From positions 124,001 to 188,000 of the forward strand of contig VJWM01000044.1 in assembly GCA_010909165.1 (NCBI GenBank): a stretch of DNA of 64,000 nt. Reading direction: 5' to 3'. The translations under genes were made by a program, and so were the position numbers. Numbering within the stretch: the first letter of the stretch is position 1; every line of letters begins with the position of its first letter. Origin of the DNA: Anthoceros angustus (Eukaryota; Streptophyta; Anthocerotopsida; Anthocerotales; Anthocerotaceae). Shown one piece after another: positions 1 through 9,949 of this stretch. The notes under the pieces are model-generated. The model was not told the DNA's origin, made no database searches, and saw only the letters and a program-made list of their open reading frames with translations.

Positions 1-209
1 TTCCATTGTTGCTTTCTGCAGATTGAGAAGAGGCTGTTCATTGTTGCTTTTTGCAGATTGAGAAGAGGCTTCCATCGCACCCTCTCCTCTCTTGATGGAT
101 CATTGGGCTCGATCCACGTTCGAGTCTCCCCTCTCCTATCTTGGTCGAGATGTTGCTATTGGAAGGCAACCTAACTTCTCTGCCACAAGTGAGCCGCTTC
201 CTCATCCTG

Positions 210-535
210 GAGTGCCTCTGCCATCTTCAAGTTCCATGACCCCTCCTTAGCTTCATATCTTCAAGTTCCATGCCTCCTCCTTAGCTTCATATCTTTAAGT
301 TCCATGCCTCCTCCTAGCTTCATATCTTCAAGTTCCATGCCTCCTCCTAGCTTCATATCTTCAAGTTCCATGCCTCCTCCTAGCTTCATATCTTCAAGTT
401 CCATGGCTCCTTCAAGTTCTATGCCTCCTCCTAGCTTCATATCTTCAAATTCCATGCCTCCTCCTAGCTTCATATCTTCAAGTTCCATGCCTCCTCCTAG
501 CTTCATACCTCTTCCTAGTTTTATGCCTTTCTCCA
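210..535 (+). repeat. 33-bp coding-like minisatellite (11-residue repeat)
   Basis: A 33-bp unit is repeated about eight times with small changes. In the frame open from 304 to 669 it encodes MPPPSFISSSS units, giving a 121-residue Pro/Ser/Met-rich open frame that ends in a Lys-rich non-repetitive tail. In the first units an extra T (CCTCCTTAGC instead of CCTCCTAGC, near 245-285) breaks the frame, so the array once read further upstream and is now frameshifted. It could be the 3' end of a proline-rich wall-protein gene or just an expanded satellite. No start context or signal peptide is visible and I would not call it a functional gene. Confidence 0.7.
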
Positions 536-669
536 TGCCTCACCCTAATTTTATGACACCTCCAAATTCACCTCAAAATTCGACCGACTCGCACAAGAAG
601 AAAGCAGAAGCTGAAGTGCATGACAAAGTGCCTGTAAACAACACATGTACAGCGGGGTATACAGCATGA

Positions 670-1558
670 AAAACGTTTTGGGAGGGAAATAGAATAATTA
701 TTTGGATATTTTTCATGAAACAAGTAAACTCTATCCTAAACTCGTGCTGACCACTCGCCAATACTACCGGTGATATGTGAATGCCAAGGGTGGTCGAATG
801 GGTCACCGCTCAGAACAAAGCCGTGACACGGCACTGACTTGTGAGTCAAGACCGGTTATACCGTACCCCGATGGATGGTTCAACAGGATAATGCCGAAAT
901 AATTATTTTTTGAAAAAAAGGTCCAACATAAATATTTATATTTTTCAAAATTTCTAAAATTTACAAAAATTAATTTTTATCAAATTTCAATATTTATCAA
1001 AATATATAGGTATATATATAAAACTAATGGATATGTATAGACCTCCCTTAAACAGGCCCTAATTTTCCACACAAGCCCTAGTTTCCTTGTTTTGGCATCT
1101 TAAACTCATAAATTTTTACATATTCAATATTTTAAATATAATAATTTTTAGATTTTCAACTTAAACTAATTTTAATTAATTAATGCCGAATCATCCCTCG
1201 GGGTACGTTAGTGTGAATCCACCCTCATAAGAGTCTGATCGAACTGACCTTGGATATTGTGCGTTTCTGCGAACACAACTGGAGGAACACAACTGGAGGA
1301 AGTGAAAGAACGTTTCCGCTTTCTCAAATGCACATAAAATAGAAGAACATTTAGGATTCTATGAAGATACCCTTGGTGCAGTAGATAGTTACGAGAAAGG
1401 CATTCGAGGGGACTAGGACTTCCCCTTTTACTATTAGCCCTTTTTGGGTTGTTCCTCCTCGGTCTTCAGGGGTAGATGGAATTCCCCATCTCGCCTATTA
1501 ATAACGTCTACTCTCCACCATAAAATAGAAGAACATTTAGGATTGAACGAAGTAGTAG
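670..1558. other. Intergenic, AT-rich, no gene seen
   Basis: Mostly A/T-rich DNA (especially 900-1190) without a credible coding frame. Two short more GC-rich patches (740-890 and 1185-1260) contain similar wording around a CCCGATGGATGG / CCCTCGGGGTACG context and may be edges of an old repeat. Nothing functional is supported. Confidence 0.5.
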
Positions 1559-1789
1559 CCAGGCTCTGGTTCCTGCTCAAGTGAAACGCTAAAGAAGAGA
1601 AGCGTATATCGATGCCCACACTAACATGTTGCAGCCCAGGCTCTGGTTCCTACTCAAGTGAAACGCTAAAGAAGAGAAGCGTATATCGATGCCCACACTA
1701 ATATGTTGCAGCCCAGGCTCTGGTTCCTGCTCAAGTGAAACGCTAAAGAAGAGAAGCGTATATCAATGCCCACACTAACATGTTGCAGC
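1559..1789. repeat. Three tandem copies of a 77-bp unit
   Basis: Units start at 1559, 1636 and 1713 with a constant period of 77 bp. They begin CCAGGCTCTGGTTCCT and end in TGTTGCAG, and differ by only a few substitutions. The near-identity indicates recent tandem duplication. No coding frame runs through all units, and the function is unknown. Confidence 0.9.
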
Positions 1790-1878
1790 CCTCACAGATT
1801 CCAGCATGTTGCTGTTCTTAAAAATTCTACAAAACTCCACGCTCTCCGTGAGTTGGAAACGTCAAAATAGAGTATCTA

Positions 1879-2181
1879 TGTCCAAATGGCTTAGGCCAAA
1901 TGGATACACATAGTGTAAGAACGTCATAGTTAAGTGTTCTACACTACAATCGGAACCCAGATGGGGTACCTAAAGAGGAATGCCTCCGGTGCTAGTAGCC
2001 TAGTTTACTCCATGAAGCAAGTTGCCCGGAGTACCGGTCCCATGGCGGCATGTCCGTCCTTAGTGGACTTAAAATAAATGCATCTGGTGCTAGTAGCCTA
2101 CATAGTTTACTCCATGGAGCAAGTTCCCCGGAGTACCGGGTCCCATGGCGGCATATTCGGCCTTAGTGAACTTAAAATAAA
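1879..2181. repeat. Dispersed repeat plus internal ~100-bp direct duplication
   Basis: Positions 1879-1972 resemble 56225-56320 (both start TGTCCAAATGGCTTAGG, then AAATGGA and a later GATGGGGT block), so this is a dispersed repeat family. Directly next to it, 1980-2077 and 2078-2181 are two copies of one ~100-bp unit (GTGCTAGTAGCCT, GGAGTACCGG, CCCATGGCGGCAT, ACTTAAAATAAAT). The right edge of the second copy supplies the stop codon and last codons of the minus-strand EF-hand gene at 2172. Confidence 0.75.
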
Positions 2182-2903
2182 TTGTTTGTTTGTTTGTCAA
2201 GCATCATTGCCTTAAACTCTTCAAAGCTCACAAGCCCGTCACCATCTCTATCCACGGCTTTGATCATCGCAATAAAATCACGCGCAGGTCTTCCTTTCCT
2301 TAAGTTGAGATTCTGAACCACAAATTGCAACTCGCTCGGCGAAATATATCCATCATTATTGCTGTCAAACACTGAGAAGGCGTCCCGCAGCCCCTGATCC
2401 CTCTCCGCCTCATCAGTTTCTCCACCGGACAGACACAAGGAAGCATAAAGCTTCACAAACTCGGCATACTCCAACACGCCATCCCCATTCTCGTCCGCGG
2501 AATTCAATACGGCGTGCGCGCGCTCCGAGGCCAGCGACAGACTGAGTTTCTCAAGAAAGCCGACAAGCTCAATTGTGGATATCCTTCCATCGCCGTCTGC
2601 ATCAATAAGTTCAAACACTCTTCGCATCTCGGACTCCTCCGGTGCTCCACCTCTGCCTGACACAGCCGTTTCCTTTGGCTCCACTGCAGAGCAAGAGCTA
2701 GCGGCAATTTTGTACCTGCTGTCACCGAGAGCGGAAGAACTCGCAAACCTCTGCTGCTCATCGGACGAGGCACGCGCTAGGTCAAGAGTGCAGGTAGCAG
2801 CAATCCGCGGGACGTCTCGGTAATGCCACAACTCCTCCATGTGCTGCTCCACCGCTAGGAACCGCAATCGCCGCTCGTTCTGCTGGCTTGCTTCATTTGC
2901 CAT
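2172..2903 (-). CDS. Calmodulin-like protein with four EF-hands
   Basis: An intronless 243-residue protein from the ATG at 2903; the frame stays open upstream to about 3023 without an ATG. The C-terminal ~150 residues hold four canonical calcium loops: DADGDGRISTIE, DENGDGVLEYAE, DSNNDGYISPSE and DRDGDGLVSFEE, each with Asp at position 1 and Glu at position 12. They are arranged as two pairs, as in calmodulin. The ~90-residue N-terminal extension is Ser/Ala-rich, has no clear domain, and is longer than in calmodulin (149 aa), so this is a CML and not calmodulin. By family knowledge it would be a Ca2+ sensor relay in cytosol or nucleus, with no enzymatic domain. The last residues (QTNNLF) and the stop are encoded by a TTTG microsatellite and the edge of a dispersed repeat, so the C-terminus looks recently replaced. 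Confidence 0.85.
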   Translation of the reverse strand: MANEASQQNERRLRFLAVEQHMEELWHYRDVPRIAATCTLDLARASSDEQQRFASSSALGDSRYKIAASSCSAVEPKETAVSGRGGAPEESEMRRVFELIDADGDGRISTIELVGFLEKLSLSLASERAHAVLNSADENGDGVLEYAEFVKLYASLCLSGGETDEAERDQGLRDAFSVFDSNNDGYISPSELQFVVQNLNLRKGRPARDFIAMIKAVDRDGDGLVSFEEFKAMMLDKQTNNLF

Positions 2904-3023
2904 TGCGATCCGCGTCTCTATAACCAGTGGACGAGGCAGACTACCAGTCCAAGAGCCATACAGCTGATAGTTTCCGCGAAACTTGGCAAATCTCCCTTTA
3001 AAGCAACTCGACGCGCAGCACAC

Positions 3024-4230
3024 CGCCGTGACTGAACCAGCCGTCCGAGCCGAAAGTGCAGGCGGTTTTCGAAGGAAATGACTTCACGGTTGGGCCGAGG
3101 ATGTTACCATGGCTGCTGCGTAACTAACATTCACGTAGCCACTAGGTGATTGTAGATGTGGGACTTCTGGAGTCTCTTCCAAGCTCGTCTCAAGTGGTTT
3201 GAAAAGTGGTTCCTGTGATACAATGACAAGCCATCCACTTTCAGAACTTTCAGAAGTGTATGAACTACATATACAAAAAGGGATTTCTCTACGGAAGGAA
3301 AAGTCATTCACTTTTAAAATTACGGTTTTGGATAAATGAATGGCACGTGCTTCTGGTTGTATGGTGGTTGAGATGAACTAAGTCTAGTGTAGTCTAACAA
3401 ACATGCCACTTTTTGCCTCCGCAGCTCGTGGATCCTGATGCTCCTGCACCGACTGGCTTGAGAACTTCAGACAGCGTATCAATGGTGTTTCTATCATCTT
3501 CAATGCATTGATAGTCAGGCCCCCGAGCAAAGCAATGCAGCCGTCTGACGGCAGCTGCTGTTATAGCATCCCTCGGCTGCGAGCTAATCATTTCTGCCAC
3601 TAGAGCATCATCTACAGGTGGGCATACAAGACATTGTTACAGGGTACTTGGTTTCCTCAAGAATGGATGGGTGAGGAAGTCTTATGTTGCAGTGCCATTG
3701 TGGATCTTACTAAGGGCAAAAAGCAAGGCATTTGAAACGCGTAGCACAGATACCATCTCTTGACTATTGAAGGCTTGTCCATCGAATGTTCCTTATCCGG
3801 ATTGAGTAACCTGGCGTGGACGATAATTCGTTTCTCACTCCTACAACGTAGCATACTAACCGGGAGGTGGTCAAGGGTGATACTAATCACAACCTTCAGA
3901 CGCATCAACATTGCATCAGGAGCTTGGCTCTTGCTTGTTCCACCTTCCAAATGCCATGCACCTGACAAAAATCGCAACTTTTGGACCCACGCCAGGTAGT
4001 TTCATCTGTGAACAAGGAGCAATGGCTGCAGATGAGTCACACAAAGGCCAAAAACATTTACACGGAATTGAGCAGCTTGAAGGTCCAGGGACTTCCTGGC
4101 TTACTAGGTCTTGAAGTTCACAAGGGACTGTCCCACTGTCACAAACTATGCAAAAGGAGGACAATCATGTGGAGCCGATGAGGATCACCGAGATTATGAA
4201 CATTCCAGAGAGATAAGTCACATCCCTCGG
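3024..4230. other. Intergenic between CML and PPR genes; possible minus-strand exon 3394-3619
   Basis: No complete gene is supported. One minus-strand frame, 3619 to 3394 after a possible acceptor (CACCTGTAG at about 3620-3628), encodes about 74 residues ending KKWHVC and contains VRRLHCFARGPDYQC. Its composition is protein-like, but I recognise no family and no convincing upstream exon. It may be the last exon of an unrecognised gene or chance. The remainder is ordinary non-coding sequence. Confidence 0.3.
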
Positions 4231-4307
4231 AGGCCATGTTTCTACATTCAAGTAACCTGGAGAGGTTACATCCGCCTACAGGTCACTTGAATGTGGAAAC
4301 ATGGCCT
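4231..4307. repeat. 29-bp inverted repeat at the PPR stop codon
   Basis: Left arm 4231-4259 and right arm 4279-4307 are reverse complements with two mismatches, separated by 19 bp. The right arm contains the last seven codons and the TGA (4283-4285) of the PPR gene on the minus strand, so the transcript would end its reading frame in a strong hairpin. The left arm is an inverted copy of the ORF end. This looks like a fold-back duplication that created the present 3' end. Confidence 0.9.
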
Positions 4308-7279
4308 ACTTCTGTAAGCTGCAAGCTTATCTTTCTCAAAGAGGCATACAAGATCTCTTGCGTTCGGTGGGATATGTCCCCTGCAACAAAAGTGTGCACC
4401 TCCTGCTCATGCTCAATCCAACTCTGTCCAGGCTTCTTCCTTGCACATGCTCTCCATCGGAGCCTCTCTATCTCTGTCACAGAGTCCCACATGCCAGCAT
4501 GAGAGTATATATTGGACATGAGTATGTAAGCTGCCGCATGGTTTGGGTTTATACTGCGAGCACAATCAAAAGCCCGTCTGCCAAGGGCTACATTGCCATG
4601 CTTCCGACAGGCACCCAGCAACGACAAGCACATTGCCAAAGTAGGGTCCATGGGCATGTTCAGAACCAGGTCTTCTACCTTGCTAAAGAGTCCTGCACGG
4701 GCAAGGAGGTCTACCAAGCAGACATAGTGCTCCATTGTTGGACTGATGCCATGCTCTCTGGTCATGCACTCGAAGTACTCAAGGCCCTTGTCCACCATCC
4801 CAGCATTACTGCACGCAGACAGGAGTGAAAGAAATGTCACTCCATTTGGCTCTACACCTGCTAGACACATCTCTTCATAACGTTGGATTACAGTTTCGTG
4901 TCGCCCTTGTCGAGCATATCCTGCAATCAGCGCGGTCCAGCACCATGCATTCGCCTGAGACAGTGAGTCAAACACTGCCTGAGCATCCAAAATGCTCCCA
5001 CACTTGCCGTAAGTGTGAATCAGAGCGGTGGCCACATAAGGACTACATCTGAATGCACTGTTTGCAACATCTTGGTGAATCAGAAGGCAATCGTTGAGAG
5101 ATCCGACTTTGCTGCATGCTTCTAGAATGCAGACATAAGTGATGTCATCCAGTGGGACATTTTCGGCTTTCATCTGAACATATAACTTCAAAGCCTTCTC
5201 ACCTTGCTCCTGCTGAGTGTACCCCGCGAGCATTGCATTCCATGACACCACGTCTCTCTGGGCTAACATGTCAAACGCTTGTTCTGCATCTCTGATGCTT
5301 CCACACTTTGCATACATACTAACAAGTGTGTTGCCAAGAAAGATATCTGATCCATACCCGCTCTGAACAGCTTCAGCATGTATTGCCCTCCCTTTGTGCA
5401 GTGACTCCACTTTCACCAATTGGGCATCTAAAACAATGCCTTCTTCCTTTTCCGCCAGGCTACCACATGCTTGTGAAGCACTAACGAAGGTCCAATTATC
5501 TGGAGTAATACCTTCCTCTTGCATTTGCCAAAAGAGATCCAAAGCCTCCTCGCCCAAGTCCTCCTGAGCATATGCTGCAAGTATTGCACTCCAAGACACC
5601 ACACTGCGCTCCAACAAATTGTCAAACATGTACCGCGCATCCTTGATGATGCTACATTTGGCATACATACTCAAAATAGCATTGCCAACAAAGCTGTTTG
5701 ATTCAAAGCCCCTCTTCACGGCTTCTGCATGTACTGCCCTTCCCTTCTGCAGCGACTCCAATTTGACATGAGTTCCATCCACAACAACCCTCCCTTCTCT
5801 TTCAGCAAGGGTAGCCAATGCTTGGAATGTGCTAGCAAAAGTCTGACCATCTGGACTGACACCCTGTGCCAGCATTTGCTCATAAAGTTGGAAAGCCTTC
5901 TCTCCTTGCCCCTGCTGGGCATAGCCTGCCAGCATTGCACTCCATGACACTACGTTGCGAGTGGACAACCTCCCAAACACCTCTTCCGCATGCCTGACAC
6001 CACCACACTTAGCATACATGCTGATAAGAGCGTTAGAAACAAATACATCTGATTCATAACCCCTCCGAGCAGCCTCAGCATGGATTGCCCTTCCCTGTTC
6101 CAGTAATGCAGTCTTGTATGCCTCTATATGAGAACAGATGTTTCCAGCCTGATCTGCAAGATTCCCAAGTGCTTGGAGAATGCTAACAAAGGTCCTGTCG
6201 TTTGGACAGACACCTTTCTTTCGCATCTGTTCATAAAGGTCAAAAGCCCTGTCTCCTTGTTCCTGCTGAGCGTAGCCTGCAATGATGGCATTCCACGACA
6301 CTACATCGCGCTGAGACAATTTGTCAAATATTTGTCGCGCATCAGCTATGCTCCCACATCTTGCGTACATACTGACAAGTGAGTTTGAAACATAGCCATC
6401 TGCCTCATAACCCCTTCTAGCCAGTTGAGCATGTACAACTCTTCCTTTCAGCAATGACTGGACCTTGACAGTCTGGCCATTCACAACACTGCTTACTTCT
6501 TTTTCTGCAAGACAACCACATGCTTGCAGCAGACTAACAAACGTCCGATGATTTGGACTGACACCTGCCCCCTGCATGTCCTCAAAGAGCTGCAAAGCTT
6601 GATGTCCCTGCTCTTGCTGAGCGTATCCAGCAATCATAGCATTCCAGGACACTATATCTCGTTGAGACAGTTGGTCAAACACAAGCCGTGCATCGGCCAG
6701 GCTTCCACACTTCGCATACATATCCACCAAAGTGGTACCCACAAACACATGAGACTCCCTCTTGTGCCTCTGAATGTCAGCGTGAATCCTCTTCCCCTCT
6801 TCCAGGTCCCCTAAGCTGCCACAAGCCTTCAGTAAGCTAACAAAGGTGTAGTCGTTCGGCTGCACCCCATCCTCTTGCATCTGCCTGTACATTGTCAGAG
6901 CCTGCCGCCATTTTCCCGCCCTGCAGTACCCTGATATAATCGTAGTCCAAACAAAAACAGTTCGATGCGACAATCTTTGCAACACTAGGAACCCATCTGC
7001 AAGGCTCCCGCACCTCACTAATGTGTCCACGACACATTCAATCAAGTACAGATCAGACTCCAGCCCATTTCTCATCAGATGTGCGTGCACCAGCTTAACC
7101 TCTGCAAGGGCATTCCTCTTTATGCAGCCCTGCAATAGCTGCTTGTACACCTGTACAGACGGCACACCACCATGGTGGTCCAAGTGGACCAGGACGTCCT
7201 GCACCTTGTCCTCGGAGATTGGATGCTCCAAGCTGGAACCGCTGCTAAAGAATCTCACAGGTGCACAAGCTTCAGCCAT
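4283..7279 (-). CDS. PLS-class pentatricopeptide repeat protein, DYW domain truncated
   Basis: An intronless 998-residue protein. After a short N-terminus with a mitochondrial-type RFFSSGSS stretch come many P, L and S repeats (recurring cores such as VSMYAKCGS, RDVVSWNAMIAGYAQQ, GVSPNDRTFVSLLQACG), interrupted by repeated linker inserts before KGRAIHAEA. The C-terminal ~120 residues are E1/E2-like (ILMSNIYSHAGMWD) followed by the PG box KKPGQSWIE and EVHTFVAGD, the start of a DYW domain. The protein stops about 35 residues later at GHVSTFK, before the zinc-binding HxE...CxxC deaminase core. PLS proteins bind organellar RNA in sequence-specific fashion, usually for C-to-U editing; this one could edit only with a DYW partner in trans. 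The stop lies in an inverted repeat. ATG at 7279 is the first good start. Confidence 0.93.
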   Translation of the reverse strand: MAEACAPVRFFSSGSSLEHPISEDKVQDVLVHLDHHGGVPSVQVYKQLLQGCIKRNALAEVKLVHAHLMRNGLESDLYLIECVVDTLVRCGSLADGFLVLQRLSHRTVFVWTTIISGYCRAGKWRQALTMYRQMQEDGVQPNDYTFVSLLKACGSLGDLEEGKRIHADIQRHKRESHVFVGTTLVDMYAKCGSLADARLVFDQLSQRDIVSWNAMIAGYAQQEQGHQALQLFEDMQGAGVSPNHRTFVSLLQACGCLAEKEVSSVVNGQTVKVQSLLKGRVVHAQLARRGYEADGYVSNSLVSMYARCGSIADARQIFDKLSQRDVVSWNAIIAGYAQQEQGDRAFDLYEQMRKKGVCPNDRTFVSILQALGNLADQAGNICSHIEAYKTALLEQGRAIHAEAARRGYESDVFVSNALISMYAKCGGVRHAEEVFGRLSTRNVVSWSAMLAGYAQQGQGEKAFQLYEQMLAQGVSPDGQTFASTFQALATLAEREGRVVVDGTHVKLESLQKGRAVHAEAVKRGFESNSFVGNAILSMYAKCSIIKDARYMFDNLLERSVVSWSAILAAYAQEDLGEEALDLFWQMQEEGITPDNWTFVSASQACGSLAEKEEGIVLDAQLVKVESLHKGRAIHAEAVQSGYGSDIFLGNTLVSMYAKCGSIRDAEQAFDMLAQRDVVSWNAMLAGYTQQEQGEKALKLYVQMKAENVPLDDITYVCILEACSKVGSLNDCLLIHQDVANSAFRCSPYVATALIHTYGKCGSILDAQAVFDSLSQANAWCWTALIAGYARQGRHETVIQRYEEMCLAGVEPNGVTFLSLLSACSNAGMVDKGLEYFECMTREHGISPTMEHYVCLVDLLARAGLFSKVEDLVLNMPMDPTLAMCLSLLGACRKHGNVALGRRAFDCARSINPNHAAAYILMSNIYSHAGMWDSVTEIERLRWRACARKKPGQSWIEHEQEVHTFVAGDISHRTQEILYASLRKISLQLTEVGHVSTFK

Positions 7280-7560
7280 GAACGCCTATGTCATGGACAT
7301 GGACAAATATGTCGTTTCAGCTCAAGCATGGTGATCTCTGACCATGCTGCCACAGCTTGCTTGGAGCCGAGGCCAAGAATGAGCTGATGCTTGGCACCCC
7401 TGCACATGTCTCGTCATCACAAGTCAGTTTGCTTTGCAACGGAAATGTGAAAGATGAAGGTTCCTAAAAAATGTCGCGAGCGCGCGCTGGACTGCGCCGC
7501 CAACAGGATAGCACAGGAATGAGGATTTTGATGCTGAACGTGGGAAGACCAGCTATGGTT

Positions 7561-8690
7561 GCAGTCAAACAGGGAATTTAGGCAACTGTGTCGTTAACGC
7601 TCTGGTGAAATGCGGGAGCCCTGCAGATGGGCTGCCAATCTTTGAAGGATAGTCATTGCAGAGAACAGTTTAGACTTAACAGCCATCACACCTGGTACTT
7701 CAAGGCGGGCCCGACTATGGCAGGGGGCTTTAAACAGACGCTAACAGATGAAGGAAGAATGTGTGAAGCCCAAGCAATGCAGCTTCCTAAGCTTACTTAG
7801 AGCGTACAGAGCTTAGCAGAACGGCAGGAGAGCAAGAGCATCCATGAGCAACATGATGTACAGACAGCCACAAGGATGTTTTGGTGGGCACCTCTTTGGT
7901 TGATATGTATGCAAAGCGTGGAAGTCTTGTTGATGCATGCATACCTTCCAGAAATTGGCTCAGCGAGATACTATGTGTAATGGAATGATGCTCGCTGGAT
8001 ATTGTTCACCATGATAAAGGAGAAGATATATGGCCAAATGCGAAGTGAAGGTATGTTACCAAATGTGTCCAAGCAGTGGCTGGCTGTCAGAGAAAGAAGA
8101 CGGCCGTCTTTGAGATAAACAGCTCATCAAAGTTGGGTTCCTGCAAAGCGGGATGGTTTACCGCTGAAGCGACTAAGACGGGCTATGAAGAGGATGTGTG
8201 TGTCTCAAACACGCTTTCCCTGCAAGTGGGGGAGCATACAGAGTGGATTGATAGAAGCTCTAGCTTAGCAACTGCTTTCATTAATACTTACGGCAAGTAT
8301 AGTATGGCAGCATGTCAGATGCGAAGTCTGTCTTTTGATGCCATTTCAGAACAAAATCTGGTCTGGACTCTTCAATCATGTCGGCATGCAGTCATGCTGG
8401 GTTGGTACCCCAGGAGGACTCGTGCAAGCCAATTCCGCAAGGTCCAGGATCTTCTAGCGCAAATGTTCAGCATCTTTAGCGCAAATGTCCAGGATCTTTA
8501 GCGCAAATGCTGGCGTGACTGCAGGTAACATGGTAACAAGGTGCCACAGCAAGCATTTGACTTGTCTATGTCCATCTACAGCCAAGAGATTGTATGGAAC
8601 ATTTATAATGATGTCAAACATTTATGCTTATGCAGAGTTTGTAGGATTATATCAAAGACAAAAACAAGCTAAGTCCAAGCTATTCACAAC
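7561..8690 (+). pseudogene. Decayed PLS-type PPR gene
   Basis: Fragments of PPR repeats occur in several frames with many stops. Examples are VNALVKCGSPADGLP near 7590, VGTSLVDMYAKRGSLVDA near 7885-7940, KTGYEEDVCVSNTL near 8180, ATAFINTYGKY near 8270 and FDAISEQNLVWT near 8335. An E-motif-like segment, MSNIYAYAEFVGLYQRQK, lies near 8610. Order and orientation match one ancestral PPR gene on the plus strand, divergent from the intact PPR gene and separated from it by about 300 bp. No continuous frame exceeds about 140 codons, so it is not functional as a protein. Confidence 0.8.
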
Positions 8691-8849
8691 TGGTGCAACG
8701 CTTATATGTACACTTAGGCGGAAAGAAGACTTTATTATAAAAAGGAGATGGGAAAAATCTATCCACCCAAAAAACATAGAGGGAAAAAACCCGACGACGG
8801 GCACCATGCCAAGGGGACTAGCCCCCGGGGGAAAGAAATATAGTAACTA

Positions 8850-9466
8850 GGAGCAAAATCGTCTTAGTAAATAGGCAAAATGCTCTTAGCAAACAAGGAA
8901 AATAGTCCTAGCAAACACTATGCTGTTGAAAATAAGGTCAATCATGTAGTGAAAAACGTGAAAAATATATGAGAAATAGACTGTCAAAACTATTTTTAAA
9001 AATTAATAAAAATATTAATATTATTTTTTAATTCATAAGCTGGTCAATTTATAGGGTCTAAAGACTAGAATATTCTATTTTGATTTCTAATATATTAATA
9101 TTTGAAATTTATTTTTGATAATATTAATATTTTATTAATAGTAAAAATTATGTTATGGTCTTATGATCTTATAATCCATAAGTTTGAAATTAAATAAAAT
9201 AATATAATTATAAATCCTTCAATAAAAGAGTTGAAATACAATATTTTGGTATGATATAAATCAATATCTTGGACTTGGATTTTTTATGTGTGAGATGATA
9301 GAGTACTTAAGGAGGGATTATCTGACTATTCCTCAAGAAATAACGAAGTATAATAAAAACTTATTTATGCATAATATGAGTATAATAATTTACCATTTAT
9401 GTTTAGATTTTGATTCATACCAAAGTAACTCATCACAAACAAGTATTATTCGTCAATGTTTACATG
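8850..9466. other. AT-rich intergenic, no gene seen
   Basis: Strongly A/T-rich sequence with direct and inverted ATTAATATT-type motifs (8990-9200). A short open frame at 9286-9480 has no recognisable features. This is the 3' side of the first Gnk2-like gene. Confidence 0.5.
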
Positions 9467-9916
9467 TTATACAACTGTAAAAAATATATTGCATTCATCC
9501 CTCATCAATGCCACAGTCGTAGCTATACTGCACATACTTCCAAGCCATGCCGAGTATAAACTTGCTATACAATAAATGCATGCAGTTTTGTCTACTTTAT
9601 CTTTATCACATGTTGCAAGTACAACTATATCGTAGTGGGAAAAGAAATTTCCAGTTAACCAAACTCTATTTTTGAAAGGAAGTTTGTTTGCAACAAATGC
9701 ATATTCAATATCATCCTTTAATTTTGGTAAATATAATTCTACTTCTTTAGCCATATTAGCATCATGTTCAGCTACCATACATTCTACTACTGCTTCGTTG
9801 CATTGAACACACTGATTATTTATCATGACAACACATGTGAGTAAAAGAATTTGTGCGTATATCAATATATAATTTAAACTAGAAGATCTTAGATATGAGA
9901 TAGTAATATAATCCAT
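9467..9916 (-). CDS. Secreted Gnk2-like (DUF26) cysteine-rich protein, divergent
   Basis: 149 residues from the ATG at 9916. An N-terminal hydrophobic stretch (YILIYAQILLLTCVVMI) looks like a signal peptide. The mature part has the Gnk2 pattern: an early Cys (NNQCVQCNEAVVEC), then VVLATC-x9-CIYC, a Cys in LGSMC and a final MRDECNIFF. This matches the core spacing of ginkbilobin-type domains, except that the usual C-x8-C-x2-C has one extra residue. In the family, single-domain Gnk2 proteins are apoplastic, and ginkbilobin-2 binds mannan and inhibits fungi; activity here is inference. No kinase or second domain is present. Divergent sequence, AT-rich codon use and lack of a checked intron structure leave some doubt. 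A second family member lies 1.4 kb away on the same strand. Confidence 0.6.
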   Translation of the reverse strand: MDYITISYLRSSSLNYILIYAQILLLTCVVMINNQCVQCNEAVVECMVAEHDANMAKEVELYLPKLKDDIEYAFVANKLPFKNRVWLTGNFFSHYDIVVLATCDKDKVDKTACIYCIASLYSAWLGSMCSIATTVALMRDECNIFFTVV

Positions 9917-9949
9917 ATCGCTGAATCTATTTGCATCAACATACAAATA

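Noticed and set aside
3916-4035. Minus-strand KLPGVGPKVAIFV, resembling the helix-hairpin-helix of Nth/OGG1 DNA glycosylases
   Set aside because: Only about 13 residues match, no catalytic Lys/Asp region follows, the frame stops soon after, and neighbouring frames give no further glycosylase sequence.
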